A DNA stretch of 64,000 nucleotides from Meiothermus cerbereus DSM 11376. GTDB taxonomy: Bacteria > Deinococcota > Deinococci > Deinococcales > Thermaceae. How positions within the stretch are numbered: position 1 is the stretch's first letter; each line of letters starts with the position of its first letter. Below are positions 44,587-53,142 of the stretch, piece after piece. Made by a program: the position numbers and the translations under genes. Under the pieces are notes generated by a model that had not been told where the DNA came from, did no database searches, and worked only from the letters and a program-made list of their open reading frames with translations. The stretch spans positions 50,758 to 114,757 of the forward strand of contig NZ_JHVI01000009.1 of assembly GCF_000620065.1 (NCBI RefSeq), read 5' to 3'.

Positions 44587-45606
44587 TTAATCCTCGAGCT
44601 GATCCACCACCTCAAAAAGCTCTTCCAGATCCATTTTTGCGTAAATGGCACTGGTGTTGACGTTGGTATGGCCCAGCAGGCGGGCTGTTACGTGCAGGTC
44701 GCGGCTTTTTTTGTAGAAGCGGGTTCCGGCGGTATGGCGCAGCATGTGAGCCCCATAGTAGCGCTCGGGAAAGCCCAGGTCGCGGTAGTGGCGGTTGAGA
44801 ATTTTGCGTAGCGATCGGTCGGTCATGGCCCGCCCGTTGGCTTTGCGCCCGCCCAGGTTTATGAGCAAGGCTTTTTCGCCAGGGGCTGCATAGGCCAGGC
44901 GCAGCCGTAGCCAGTCTTGGATTTCTTGCACCAGGGGCCGGGAGAGGGGGATCGAGCGCTTCTTACCGCCTTTACCCGCCCGCACCAGCAGCAAGCGTTC
45001 GGACAGGCTCAGGTCATCCACCCATAAGTTAACCACCTCACTAATACGCAGACCGGCCTCGGCCATCAAGCGCACCGCCAGGCGGTCGCGGCAGTTTGGT
45101 GGTTCGGTGCCCGAAAGATGCTGCAAAAGCTTGTGATAAAGGCTCTCCGGCAGGGCAGGACGGCGCTCCTCGGGCGGAGTGGGGTCGCGGGGCGAGTGCA
45201 CCTGGGGCAACTGGGCCACGCCGGCCCACTCGAGCGCCCGGTAAAAAGCCCGCACGCCTGCCAGGTAGGTGGCAACGGAGCCGGGCTTGAGGCACTGGTT
45301 CTCAGAATTTTCCAGATGTCCGCCGTGCAACTGAAGGTCGGCAATATAGCGGTCGAGATCGTCGGCTGTAGCCTTCAGGATTTCCAGTGACTGCGTGTCC
45401 GACCAGGCCCAGGCCAGGTAATCGCGCACCGCCAGCCGGTAGTTCTCCAGGGTGCGCAGGCTCAGGGTGGCGCGCTTGCGGCCTTTTAGAACCAGGTAGG
45501 CCTCGAGCAGCTCAAGCAAGGCTGCTGGGTTTCGCTCATGGGCCGCTCGGATGGCCTCGAGGCGGCGCTTGGCCGGGTTGTGCCAGTTGGCTAATGGTAC
45601 CAGCAT
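44587..45606 (-). CDS. Tyrosine recombinase (Xer/integrase type)
   Basis: 339-aa site-specific recombinase. An N-terminal SAM-like DNA-binding domain (TLSLRTLENYRLAVRDYLAWAW, and LKPGSVATYLAGVRAFYRALEWAG) precedes the catalytic domain: Arg in MAEAGLRISEVVNLWVDDL, Lys in RAGKGGKKRSIPL, H-x-x-R in AHMLRHTAGTRF, His in LGHTNVNTSAIYAKM with the nucleophile Tyr. All R-K-H-R-H-Y residues are present, so it should be active. Length is slightly above XerC/XerD (about 300). It stands alone, with no phage or transposon genes. A TATACT box ends 6 bases before the ATG at 45606, and a perfect palindrome overlaps the -35 region. Confidence 0.92.
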   Translation of the reverse strand: MLVPLANWHNPAKRRLEAIRAAHERNPAALLELLEAYLVLKGRKRATLSLRTLENYRLAVRDYLAWAWSDTQSLEILKATADDLDRYIADLQLHGGHLENSENQCLKPGSVATYLAGVRAFYRALEWAGVAQLPQVHSPRDPTPPEERRPALPESLYHKLLQHLSGTEPPNCRDRLAVRLMAEAGLRISEVVNLWVDDLSLSERLLLVRAGKGGKKRSIPLSRPLVQEIQDWLRLRLAYAAPGEKALLINLGGRKANGRAMTDRSLRKILNRHYRDLGFPERYYGAHMLRHTAGTRFYKKSRDLHVTARLLGHTNVNTSAIYAKMDLEELFEVVDQLED

Positions 45607-45612
45607 GGCCCC

Positions 45613-45618
45613 AGTATA
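45613..45618 (-). promoter_or_regulatory. -10 box of the recombinase gene (leaderless)
   Basis: On the minus strand TATACT ends six bases before the ATG. The -35 region would lie inside the palindrome at 45620-45653, so a protein bound there should block RNA polymerase. Confidence 0.55.
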
Positions 45619-45619
45619 C

Positions 45620-45653
45620 AAAATGCGTACTTAGGTAAATAAGTACGCATTTT
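45620..45653. promoter_or_regulatory. Perfect 14-bp inverted repeat at the recombinase promoter
   Basis: Arms AAAATGCGTACTTA (45620-45633) and TAAGTACGCATTTT (45640-45653) with the six-base centre GGTAAA. The layout (11-bp or longer arms around a 6-bp centre) equals that of Xer/dif-type recombination sites, but the position across the -35 region equally fits an autoregulatory operator. Confidence 0.6.
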
Positions 45654-45764
45654 ATTTCACCCCAGAAACACCAGTGGTTGGGCCGACAATACGAAAACAC
45701 TGCGCCGGGCGGAAACCCACCCGGCGTACCTTGGTACCTTGCAATCAAATTTGGTATGGGCCGG

Positions 45765-47339
45765 TTACCACAGAGGTTTCTCCAGGCTCAGGCGCAGGAG
45801 CCCTTGCTGGGCCGTGACGGCCTCGGTCGGGCTTATAATCGCCAGCCCGCTAGGTTTTTCCAGGGCCGCCTCGAGCACCAGCTTTTTGACCACCGGCTTC
45901 ACCTGGGGTTTCAGCTCCAGGCCCGCTTCGGGGCTGTCCCACTCACTAAAGGCGATGTCGTCGGCCTGGTTAAGGTCTACCGCATAGACTCGGCTCACTT
46001 TGCCGTCGTGCTCGTGCACCAGCAGCAGTCGGGGCTTGGGCCAGGCCAGGCCCACCACACGGTTGCCAGGCGCATCGAGCAGGTAGGCATACTCGGCAAA
46101 CAGGCCATCGGGATTGAGGCCCAGAAGCACCAGGCGAAGCACCATCGAGCCATCAACCCGAGCGCAGTCGGGCAGGCATAGAGGCCGCCCGTTGATAAGC
46201 GCCAGGTAGTTGCGGCTTTCGTCAAGCGCCACCCCTCCCAGCAGACCTTGTTGTACCCCGGCGGCAAAAACGGGTGGTAGGGCTTCACGCAAGTTGGGCT
46301 GACCAATAGGGCCAAAGACCCGCATTTTTTGGGTTTTAGGGTCTAGGTGCATTAGCTTCTGCCCACCCTCGAGCCAGGCCCAGCCCTCGCTGGAGACCAG
46401 CACTGCTTCGTTCAGAGGATAAAACGCCTCCAGCACAGGTTTTTCTTCGAGGCGCAGCAGGCCGATGGCCCGCTGGTCGTTGTGCTTGAAGGTTGCCCAG
46501 ACCCGGCCATTGCGCTGGGCTTGCCCCAGGTGCACCAGGCTGGCCTCGAGCTGCGCTTCCGACCAGGCCTCGGGCAATGCCACAGTACTCAGGCTGACCA
46601 GGGTGGTGCCTTCCTGCACTACAGGAGACTGAATGGCCTGGACGCGGGTTAGGGGTTCTACACTGGCCTGGGGTTGGGGTGTGGGGCTACTGGCTGGTTG
46701 GGCTGGTAAAGCCGCTTGGGCTGGGTTGAGCGCTGCCTGAGGCGCTGCAGTCAGCTGACCAATGCGCCAGAGCGCTCGAGCCATCTGGTAACGGTTAACC
46801 GGATCGCTTCCCCTAAAGAGGCCATCGGAGCCCAGCGGCAACACCTCTAGCGCGGCCACCCGCAGTACGGCTGCCTCGGCCCAGTGACCCGCAGGCAGGT
46901 CGTCGGGGCGCAGGGCCTTGGCCGGGGCCACAACGCCCAGGTTCTGGGTTAGTTTGTCCAGCACCACCGCCAGCTGATAGCGGGTTAAGACCGATGCGCC
47001 CCGGTAGGTTTGGTCGGGGAAGCCCTGCACCAGCCCCTCCCCTACCATCCTGCGAATGCCGGGCAAGGCCCAGTGGTTGGGCTTGACGTCCTTGAAGCGC
47101 ACCTCTGCTTCGCGCACCGGTAGGGGGCTGTCGGCCAGCACACGGGCCAGGGTGGTGGCTAGCTGGTAACGGTCCAGGGCTACCTCGCCCCGAAAAGCGC
47201 CCCCTGGGTAACCCTGCAGCCAGCCCCGTTTCACCACCTCGTCCACTGCCGGGGCCGCCCAGTGGTCGCTGGGGACGTCGAGGGGCAGGGCCAGGCTCCA
47301 GACAGTGACAAAAAGTGTTACAAACGCCAAAATTCTCAT
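45765..47339 (-). CDS. S-layer homology (SLH) domain envelope protein
   Basis: 524 aa with a signal peptide (MRILAFVTLFVTVWSLA). Three SLH repeats follow: PSDHWAAPAVDEVV (about 20-65), KPNHWALPGIRRMV (about 83-128) and LPAGHWAEAAVLRV (about 150-195). The first two end in the RYQLA-type motif. A Pro/Ala/Gln linker (about 205-235) leads to a C-terminal domain of about 290 residues with repeated beta strands, possibly a propeller (LVSSEGWAWLEGGQKLMHLDPKTQKMRVF, RVVGLAWPKPRLLLVHEHDG). SLH repeats bind secondary polymers or the S-layer in Thermus. TAATAT lies seven bases before the ATG. Function of the C-terminal part unknown. Confidence 0.85.
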   Translation of the reverse strand: MRILAFVTLFVTVWSLALPLDVPSDHWAAPAVDEVVKRGWLQGYPGGAFRGEVALDRYQLATTLARVLADSPLPVREAEVRFKDVKPNHWALPGIRRMVGEGLVQGFPDQTYRGASVLTRYQLAVVLDKLTQNLGVVAPAKALRPDDLPAGHWAEAAVLRVAALEVLPLGSDGLFRGSDPVNRYQMARALWRIGQLTAAPQAALNPAQAALPAQPASSPTPQPQASVEPLTRVQAIQSPVVQEGTTLVSLSTVALPEAWSEAQLEASLVHLGQAQRNGRVWATFKHNDQRAIGLLRLEEKPVLEAFYPLNEAVLVSSEGWAWLEGGQKLMHLDPKTQKMRVFGPIGQPNLREALPPVFAAGVQQGLLGGVALDESRNYLALINGRPLCLPDCARVDGSMVLRLVLLGLNPDGLFAEYAYLLDAPGNRVVGLAWPKPRLLLVHEHDGKVSRVYAVDLNQADDIAFSEWDSPEAGLELKPQVKPVVKKLVLEAALEKPSGLAIISPTEAVTAQQGLLRLSLEKPLW

Positions 47340-47516
47340 GGATGGCATATTAGGCTTTCCAAAAGAAATGTTTTGTACATTTGTCACCAACTGCCGTTAC
47401 GTAGTGATGTTGCGGTGGGGCTTTAGAAACAAAGGACGAAGGACTCCATCGGTTTCTGGGCACATAACCGGCCTGCCATTTGATAAAGTATGCCTAATCC
47501 CTTTTGGGGTCGAACC

Positions 47517-49700
47517 ATGGCCTTGCCCTACCCCATCATCCTGGCAACCTCGCTCGTTGTAGCTGCTGTGGTGTATGCCGTCAAACTCGATGGCATATAT
47601 GCCCTTCCGTGGCTGATGTTTTTCACCGCAACAGCCTCGAGCGTCTACGGCCTGCGGGTAGGGCTGGCCTCGGCCCTGGGGTCGGTACTGGCGCTGCTCT
47701 TTTTTCCCTCGAGCCTCCTGGACTACCTGGTGATGGCCGTTATTCTCGCGCTTGCGGCCTACCTGGCCGACCAGGTGGGCCGCAGTTTACGCCAGGCACA
47801 CCGCAAAGCCCGCCAGCTCGCTCAGTTACAGGACGTGTTTCTGCAAGGCCTCGAGGTGGTGCCGCGCTTCCTCAGCCGCGAGCAGCTTTTGCGCCAACTG
47901 CCCACCCTGCTCTCGCAGTTGCTGCAGGGCAGCCAGCTTCGCATCTGGGTTCCTGCCGGTGCAGGTCGGCTCACCTTGCTGGAGGACAGCGCCGCCCCAG
48001 CGCAAGATGTGAGTCCCAGCCCCTTGGTGCATCGGGCATTGCAAGAAAGCGGCCTGGTCTGGCCGGAGGTAGAAACACCCAAGCGCCATCGGCCCTACGA
48101 GCTGGCGGTGGCCTTGCGGGTGCGCCACGAGACCGTGGCGGTGTTGCAGTTTTTGCGGGCCGAGGGCTGGCAGAAACAGGAACTCGAGCTGTTTTCCCGC
48201 CTGGCCCTGGCCATGAGCCGGCAGCTCGAGCACCTGCACGACCTCGAGCTGCGCCGCCTGCTGCTCAAGGTGGCCGACCACCTGGCCTCGGCCGGTGATA
48301 AAAACAAAGTGGCCGATGTCACGCTGCGCTACCTGCTACCGGCACTGGGTATGGAGGCTGGGGCGGTTTTGCAGTACCGCCGGGGGGCTTTGCGCGGGCT
48401 GGCCTGGCGCATACCACGGGAATTGCGCCCCAAACTTACACCGCTGGCCCGCACCCTCCCCTATCGGCAAGGGCTGGCCTGGCAGGCGTACCACTCGGGC
48501 ACGGCCCAGTTCAGCGAAAACTACGCAAGCCTGCCGGAAGCCATTCCCGAAATAGCGCAGCTGGGCTTCGAGACCCTGGCGGCCTATCCAGTGCATACCC
48601 GCGACGCCATGAAGGGCCGGGTGGTGCTGGTGCTGGGTACCCGGGCCCGGCTGGCCTGGACCCGCAGCCGAAAAGAATTTCTCCTGGGCATAGAACGCCT
48701 GCTGAGCTCGGCCCTGGAACGGGTATTGCTCGAAGAAGCGCACCAGCGCATCAACCGCCTGCTGATCGAGGCCTGGTCGTACCCTTCCCGGCAGGTATAC
48801 CAGCGCATCCTCGAGGCCGCGGTAGAACTGGTTCCGGGCAGCGATGCCGGTAGCCTGTGGGTGCGCGAGGAAGACGGGTTTACCTGTCAGGCCTCGGTGG
48901 GTTCGGTCTGGGCGTGTGATAAACGCTGGGATGAGGAGGCATTTCTGGCCTGGTATGCCCAGGATAAAGCCAAGGCCCTGCAGGGCCAGCCACGCATCCT
49001 GAGCCGAAGCCAGCTTGTAAGTGATGACCAGGGCGCCAACCTGTGTCTGCCGGTAACTCATCAGGGCCGGGTGCTGGCCTACCTGAACCTGGACAGCCTG
49101 CACGATAGCGAGGCTTTTGCCGAGGACTCCCTGGCCGCGGCAGAGCTTTTTGCCACACCCATTGCCACCCTGGTACACGAGCTGCAAAGCCGCAGCGCCC
49201 TGGAAAAAGCAGCCCTCACCGATGGCCTCACTGGGCTATACAACCGCCGCGCTTTCGACCTGCGCCTCAAGGAAGAGTTTGAGCGGGCTGCCCGCTACCA
49301 GTATCCCCTTACCTTGCTGGTGCTCGACCTGAAAAATTTCAAGCCCATCAACGACCGCCTGGGCCATGCCCTGGGCGATGAGGCCCTGATCGCAGTGGCT
49401 CGAGCGCTTACACAGGTGCAACGGGCCGGGGATATGGTGTTTCGCTGGGGGGGCGACGAGTTTGCAGTCTTGTTGCCCCAGACCCCCAAAGAAGGCGCCA
49501 GGGTGGTGGCTGCGCGTATCCTCGAGGCCATCTCCAGGATCTGCCTGAGCGGAATATGCCTGTCCGCCAACATTGGCTTCGCGAGCTTCCCCAGCGAGGC
49601 CCAGACCGCCGAGCACCTGCTGATTCTGGCCGACCAGCGCATGTACGCCGATAAAAACGGTACTTCTGCAGAAACCGGAACACAAGCTTTCGATCAATAG
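47517..49700 (+). CDS. Membrane GAF-GGDEF diguanylate cyclase
   Basis: 727 aa (or 736 if the in-frame ATG at 47490 is used; neither has a strong ribosome binding site). An N-terminal hydrophobic region of about 85 residues has three or four helices. A short coiled coil (QVGRSLRQAHRKARQLAQL) leads to about three GAF-like sensory domains (about 115-550). The GGDEF domain near residue 565 begins LTDGLTGLYNRRAFD, with metal-binding DLKNFKPIND, and the active site FRWGGDEFAV is intact. An inhibitory RxxD site (RAGD) stands five residues before GGDEF. It should make cyclic di-GMP; no EAL or HD-GYP partner is nearby. Confidence 0.93.
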   Translation: MALPYPIILATSLVVAAVVYAVKLDGIYALPWLMFFTATASSVYGLRVGLASALGSVLALLFFPSSLLDYLVMAVILALAAYLADQVGRSLRQAHRKARQLAQLQDVFLQGLEVVPRFLSREQLLRQLPTLLSQLLQGSQLRIWVPAGAGRLTLLEDSAAPAQDVSPSPLVHRALQESGLVWPEVETPKRHRPYELAVALRVRHETVAVLQFLRAEGWQKQELELFSRLALAMSRQLEHLHDLELRRLLLKVADHLASAGDKNKVADVTLRYLLPALGMEAGAVLQYRRGALRGLAWRIPRELRPKLTPLARTLPYRQGLAWQAYHSGTAQFSENYASLPEAIPEIAQLGFETLAAYPVHTRDAMKGRVVLVLGTRARLAWTRSRKEFLLGIERLLSSALERVLLEEAHQRINRLLIEAWSYPSRQVYQRILEAAVELVPGSDAGSLWVREEDGFTCQASVGSVWACDKRWDEEAFLAWYAQDKAKALQGQPRILSRSQLVSDDQGANLCLPVTHQGRVLAYLNLDSLHDSEAFAEDSLAAAELFATPIATLVHELQSRSALEKAALTDGLTGLYNRRAFDLRLKEEFERAARYQYPLTLLVLDLKNFKPINDRLGHALGDEALIAVARALTQVQRAGDMVFRWGGDEFAVLLPQTPKEGARVVAARILEAISRICLSGICLSANIGFASFPSEAQTAEHLLILADQRMYADKNGTSAETGTQAFDQ

Positions 49701-49723
49701 CCCAGTACTTGGGGTGATAAGAA

Positions 49724-49838
49724 ACGTCTTTGATTTGGTCTTTTTCTGGGGCCCCCGCCTGAAGCGCGGGTAGCAACAGCCTGAAAAACGATGATGCCCT
49801 AACCTCTCCGTAACGGAACGGTTCAGGCGGGGTTCGTA
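49724..49838 (-). repeat. Dispersed repeat B, copy 2
   Basis: The minus strand matches 33934-34048: GAACCCCGCCTGAA-CGTTCCG at one end, CTGTTGCTACCCGCGCTTC in the middle and GGCGGGGGCCCCAGAAAAAG at the other. The interior between the conserved ends differs, while the TIR and the 3' extension are nearly identical. It lies between the GGDEF gene and hisS. Confidence 0.6.
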
Positions 49839-49874
49839 TGAGGGGTGTTTGGTCGGTGCGTAACTCCTACCGCT

Positions 49875-49880
49875 TAGAAT
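49875..49880 (+). promoter_or_regulatory. -10 box of hisS (leaderless)
   Basis: TAGAAT ends seven bases before the ATG of hisS. No Shine-Dalgarno lies in that interval and no strong -35 is visible. Confidence 0.5.
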
Positions 49881-49887
49881 AGGCCCT

Positions 49888-51174
49888 ATGTTGAAGGCCG
49901 TTCCCGGAACCAACGACGTGTTTGCTCAGGCCAAGGAGTACCCTTTCCGTGAGCCGGTTTTTCGCTATATTGTCCAATCCGCCGAGGAGGTTTTGCGCGG
50001 GGCAGGGGCTCAGATGATCCATACCCCGATTATCGAGTACCTCGAGGTCTTCCAAAAAGGGGTGGGCCCGACCTCGGATATTGTGGTCAAAAAGGAAATG
50101 TTCGTGCTGGAAGACCGCGGTGGCCGACTGCTGGCACTGCGCCCCGAACCCACGGCCTCCATCGTGCGGGCCTACAACGAACACGGCATGAAGGTCTGGC
50201 CCCAGCCGGTACGGCTTTTTACCTGGGGGCCTATCTTCCGGGGCGAACGTCAGCAAAAAGGACGCTACAAGCAGTTTCACCAGGTGGACTACGAGGCCCT
50301 GGGCCTGGCCGACCCGCTTTTGGATGCCGAGGCCATCGCGCTGATGGTGCGAATTTACAAAACCCTGGGCCTGCGGGGCCTCGAGGTCAAACTAGGCTCG
50401 GTGGGCGACCCCGCAGACCGCCTGCGCTACAACCAGTACCTGCGCGGTCTTTTTGAGCCCTATGCCCAGACGCTTTCGGAGGACTCGAAAACCCGCCTGG
50501 AAACCAATCCCATGCGCATCCTGGACTCCAAGAGCGAGCGCGACCAGCAGATCATCGCGGAGCTACAACCCCGGCCCATGCTGGAGTTCCTGGGCCCAGA
50601 AGCCCGGGCCTTTCACGAGAAGGTCTGTCACTACCTCGACCGGATGGGCGTGTCCTTTTCGGTTGACCCCAGCATTGTGCGGGGTCTGGACTATTACGTG
50701 CGTACCGCCTGGGAGGTTCACCACGCCCAGATTGGGGCCAAGTCGGCCCTGGGCGGCGGTGGACGCTACGATGGGCTTTCGGAGATGCTGGGCGGCCCCC
50801 CGGTGCCTGGGGTGGGCTTTGGTATCGGCATTGAACGCTTGGCTATCGCCCTCGAGCAAGAAGGTGTTCGCATCCCTGCCGACCCTGGCCCCATGCTTTA
50901 TCTGGCGCCGCTGGACGAAGCCGCTAAAATCGAGGCCCTGGCCCTGGCCGAGCAGCTTCGGCCTAAAATCTCGGTGGAGATCGGCTACACTCCCAAAAGC
51001 CCGCGCAAGGCCCTCGAGGACGCCTTGAAAAAAGGGGCCCGCTACGTAGGTTTTTTGGGCGAGTCGGAGCGGGCCAAAGGAGTCATTACCCTCAAGCATT
51101 TGGAAAGCGGCGAGCAGAAGGAGCTCGAGCCCCTACAGCTACACAGCCTGTTCGAAGGCCCGGAGGTACAGTAA
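49888..51174 (+). CDS. hisS: Histidyl-tRNA synthetase
   Basis: Charges tRNA-His. 428 aa, class II aminoacyl-tRNA synthetase. Starts LKAVPGTNDVF; motif 2 region VRLFTWGPIFRGERQQKGRYKQFHQVDYEALG; histidine loop LDYYVRTAWEVHH; GGGGRYDGLSEMLGG; motif 3 VGFGIGIERLAIAL; C-terminal anticodon domain of about 95 residues. A TAGAAT box 7 bases before the ATG suggests leaderless translation. aspS follows in the same direction with a 165-base gap and its own promoter. Confidence 0.97.
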   Translation: MLKAVPGTNDVFAQAKEYPFREPVFRYIVQSAEEVLRGAGAQMIHTPIIEYLEVFQKGVGPTSDIVVKKEMFVLEDRGGRLLALRPEPTASIVRAYNEHGMKVWPQPVRLFTWGPIFRGERQQKGRYKQFHQVDYEALGLADPLLDAEAIALMVRIYKTLGLRGLEVKLGSVGDPADRLRYNQYLRGLFEPYAQTLSEDSKTRLETNPMRILDSKSERDQQIIAELQPRPMLEFLGPEARAFHEKVCHYLDRMGVSFSVDPSIVRGLDYYVRTAWEVHHAQIGAKSALGGGGRYDGLSEMLGGPPVPGVGFGIGIERLAIALEQEGVRIPADPGPMLYLAPLDEAAKIEALALAEQLRPKISVEIGYTPKSPRKALEDALKKGARYVGFLGESERAKGVITLKHLESGEQKELEPLQLHSLFEGPEVQ

Positions 51175-51256
51175 TCTCATCGTGTCCTGTTTTGAGATTT
51201 GGATTGCACCTCTAGGGTTTGGCTACCTTGGTCGCGGCAGTGCTTATGTGTAATAT

Positions 51257-51280
51257 TTCACGATGCTAAATGCTCGTGAT
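51257..51280. promoter_or_regulatory. Operator-like site TTCACGA-N10-TCGTGAT (copy 2, aspS)
   Basis: Arms TTCACGA (51257-51263) and TCGTGAT (51274-51280), six of seven bases symmetric, spacing ten bases. It lies 25 bases before the aspS -35 box. Confidence 0.6.
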
Positions 51281-51304
51281 AACGTTATTCAATAAGTCTA
51301 GATT

Positions 51305-51332
51305 TTGAGAACTTTTCACAAAAAGGTATGCT
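51305..51332 (+). promoter_or_regulatory. aspS promoter
   Basis: TTGAGA (51305-51310), 16-base spacer, TATGCT (51327-51332). The ATG at 51340 is seven bases further on, so transcription should begin at or next to the start codon. Confidence 0.6.
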
Positions 51333-51339
51333 AAAGCCT

Positions 51340-53082
51340 ATGCGTCGAACGCTTTACTGTGGTCATTTACGCAAAGAACATGCCGGTCAAACCGTGGTGC
51401 TGGAGGGCTGGGTTAACCGCCGGCGCGACCTGGGCGGGCTCATCTTTATCGATCTGCGCGACCGCGAGGGCCTGGCCCAGGTCGTCGTTAGCCCCGAGGC
51501 TTCCTGCTTTGCTGAGGCCGACCGGCTGCGTTCGGAATGGGTGGTACGGGTAGAGGGTAAGGTTCAACTTCGCCCTGCTGACCAGGTCAACCCCAGGCTT
51601 GCCACCGGGGCAGTGGAAGTGATTGCCGAGCGCCTGGAAGTGCTCGCAGAAGCCAAGACCCCTCCCTTCCCCATCGACGCGGGTTGGCGCGGCGAGGAAG
51701 ACCAGCAAGTGAGCGAAGAGGTACGACTCAAAAACCGCGTGGTGGACTTACGTCGCAAACGGCTACACCAGAATTTGCGCCTGCGCCACCAAGTGATCAC
51801 AGCGATTTATAGCTTTTTGGATGGTGAGGGCTTTATCAGCGTTGAAACCCCTTACCTGACACGCTCTACCCCAGAGGGTGCTCGCGATTTTCTGGTGCCC
51901 TCGAGGCTCGAGCCCGGCCACTTTTATGCCCTGCCCCAGTCGCCTCAACTGTTCAAGCAGATGCTGATGGTCGCCGGCTACGACCGCTACTTCCAGATTG
52001 CCCGCTGTTTCCGCGACGAAGACCTGCGGGCCGACCGCCAGCCTGATTTTACCCAGCTCGATATAGAGATGTCCTTCGTCACCCAGGACGACATCATCGC
52101 GCTTAACGAGCGGCTGGCCGCCCACATCCTACGTGAGACCAAAGGCCTCGAGCTGACCCTCCCCTTCCCCCGCCTGAGCTATGCCGAGGCCATGAACCGC
52201 TACGGCTCCGACAAGCCCGATCTGCGCTTTGGCCTCGAGCTGCAAGAGGTTACCGAGGTGTTCAAAGGCGGCGAGTTCAGGGCCTTTGCGGCGGCCGAGA
52301 CGGTCAAGGCCCTGGTGGTGCCCAGCCTGTTGTCGCGCCGGGAAATTGAGGAGCTCGAGGCCATTGCCAAAAGCAAAGGCGCAGCAGGGCTGGCCTGGGC
52401 CAGGTACGAGCAGGCCGCGCTTTCGGGCGGGATCGCTAGGTTCATACCTCCCAACCTGCCGCAGATGTTACAGCTAAGCGAGGGCCAGACCCTGCTGTTT
52501 GTGGCCGGCCCCTGGCGTAAAACGGTAGAGTGCCTGGGGGCGGTGCGGCTCGAGCTCGGCAAACGGCTTGGCCTGATCGAACCCGGTTACAGGTTTTTGT
52601 GGGTGGTGGACTTCCCCCTGCTGGAGTGGGACGAGGAGGCGAGCCGCTGGACCTATATGCACCACCCTTTTACCAGCCCCAATCTCGATGATCTGCACCT
52701 GCTGGACACCGACCCCGGAAAGGTGCGGGCCTACGCCTACGACTTTGTGCTCAACGGCAGCGAGATTGGCGGCGGCTCTATACGCATACATCGGCGCGAG
52801 CTGCAAGAACGTATGTTCGCCCTGCTGGGCATCAGTGCAGAAGAAGCCCAACAGAAGTTTGGCTTTCTGCTCGAGGCCCTGTCTTACGGCGCGCCACCCC
52901 ACGGCGGCATCGCCTGGGGGCTTGACCGCTTTGTGGCCCACCTGGCCGGCGAGGAATCCATCCGCGAGGTCATTGCTTTCCCCAAGAACAAGGAAGGCAA
53001 GGAAACCCTCACCGGCGCTCCGGCCCCGGTGGATGAGGTCCAGCTGGCTGCGGTGGGACTGGCCATAAGGAGCAAGGTATGA
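51340..53082 (+). CDS. aspS: Aspartyl-tRNA synthetase
   Basis: Charges tRNA-Asp. 580 aa, bacterial type. The N-terminal OB domain [43 protein letters not shown] binds the anticodon. Class II motifs: [24 protein letters not shown], motif 2 [28 protein letters not shown], and motif 3 [17 protein letters not shown]. The GAD insertion domain is present. The ATG at 51340 is used because the -10 box TATGCT overlaps the alternative ATG at 51328. Likely leaderless. Confidence 0.97.
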   Translation: MRRTLYCGHLRKEHAGQTVVLEGWVNRRRDLGGLIFIDLRDREGLAQVVVSPEASCFAEADRLRSEWVVRVEGKVQLRPADQVNPRLATGAVEVIAERLEVLAEAKTPPFPIDAGWRGEEDQQVSEEVRLKNRVVDLRRKRLHQNLRLRHQVITAIYSFLDGEGFISVETPYLTRSTPEGARDFLVPSRLEPGHFYALPQSPQLFKQMLMVAGYDRYFQIARCFRDEDLRADRQPDFTQLDIEMSFVTQDDIIALNERLAAHILRETKGLELTLPFPRLSYAEAMNRYGSDKPDLRFGLELQEVTEVFKGGEFRAFAAAETVKALVVPSLLSRREIEELEAIAKSKGAAGLAWARYEQAALSGGIARFIPPNLPQMLQLSEGQTLLFVAGPWRKTVECLGAVRLELGKRLGLIEPGYRFLWVVDFPLLEWDEEASRWTYMHHPFTSPNLDDLHLLDTDPGKVRAYAYDFVLNGSEIGGGSIRIHRRELQERMFALLGISAEEAQQKFGFLLEALSYGAPPHGGIAWGLDRFVAHLAGEESIREVIAFPKNKEGKETLTGAPAPVDEVQLAAVGLAIRSKV

Positions 53083-53142
53083 GTGTCTGGTCGGCCCCAG
53101 TCCCCAACCCCGGTACACCCCTGCCGGCCAGAGGGGGGCTTT

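Noticed and set aside
44587..45653. Integrated phage or genomic island around the tyrosine recombinase
   Set aside because: Neighbours are ordinary chromosomal genes with the same base composition, and there is no tRNA or flanking direct repeat.
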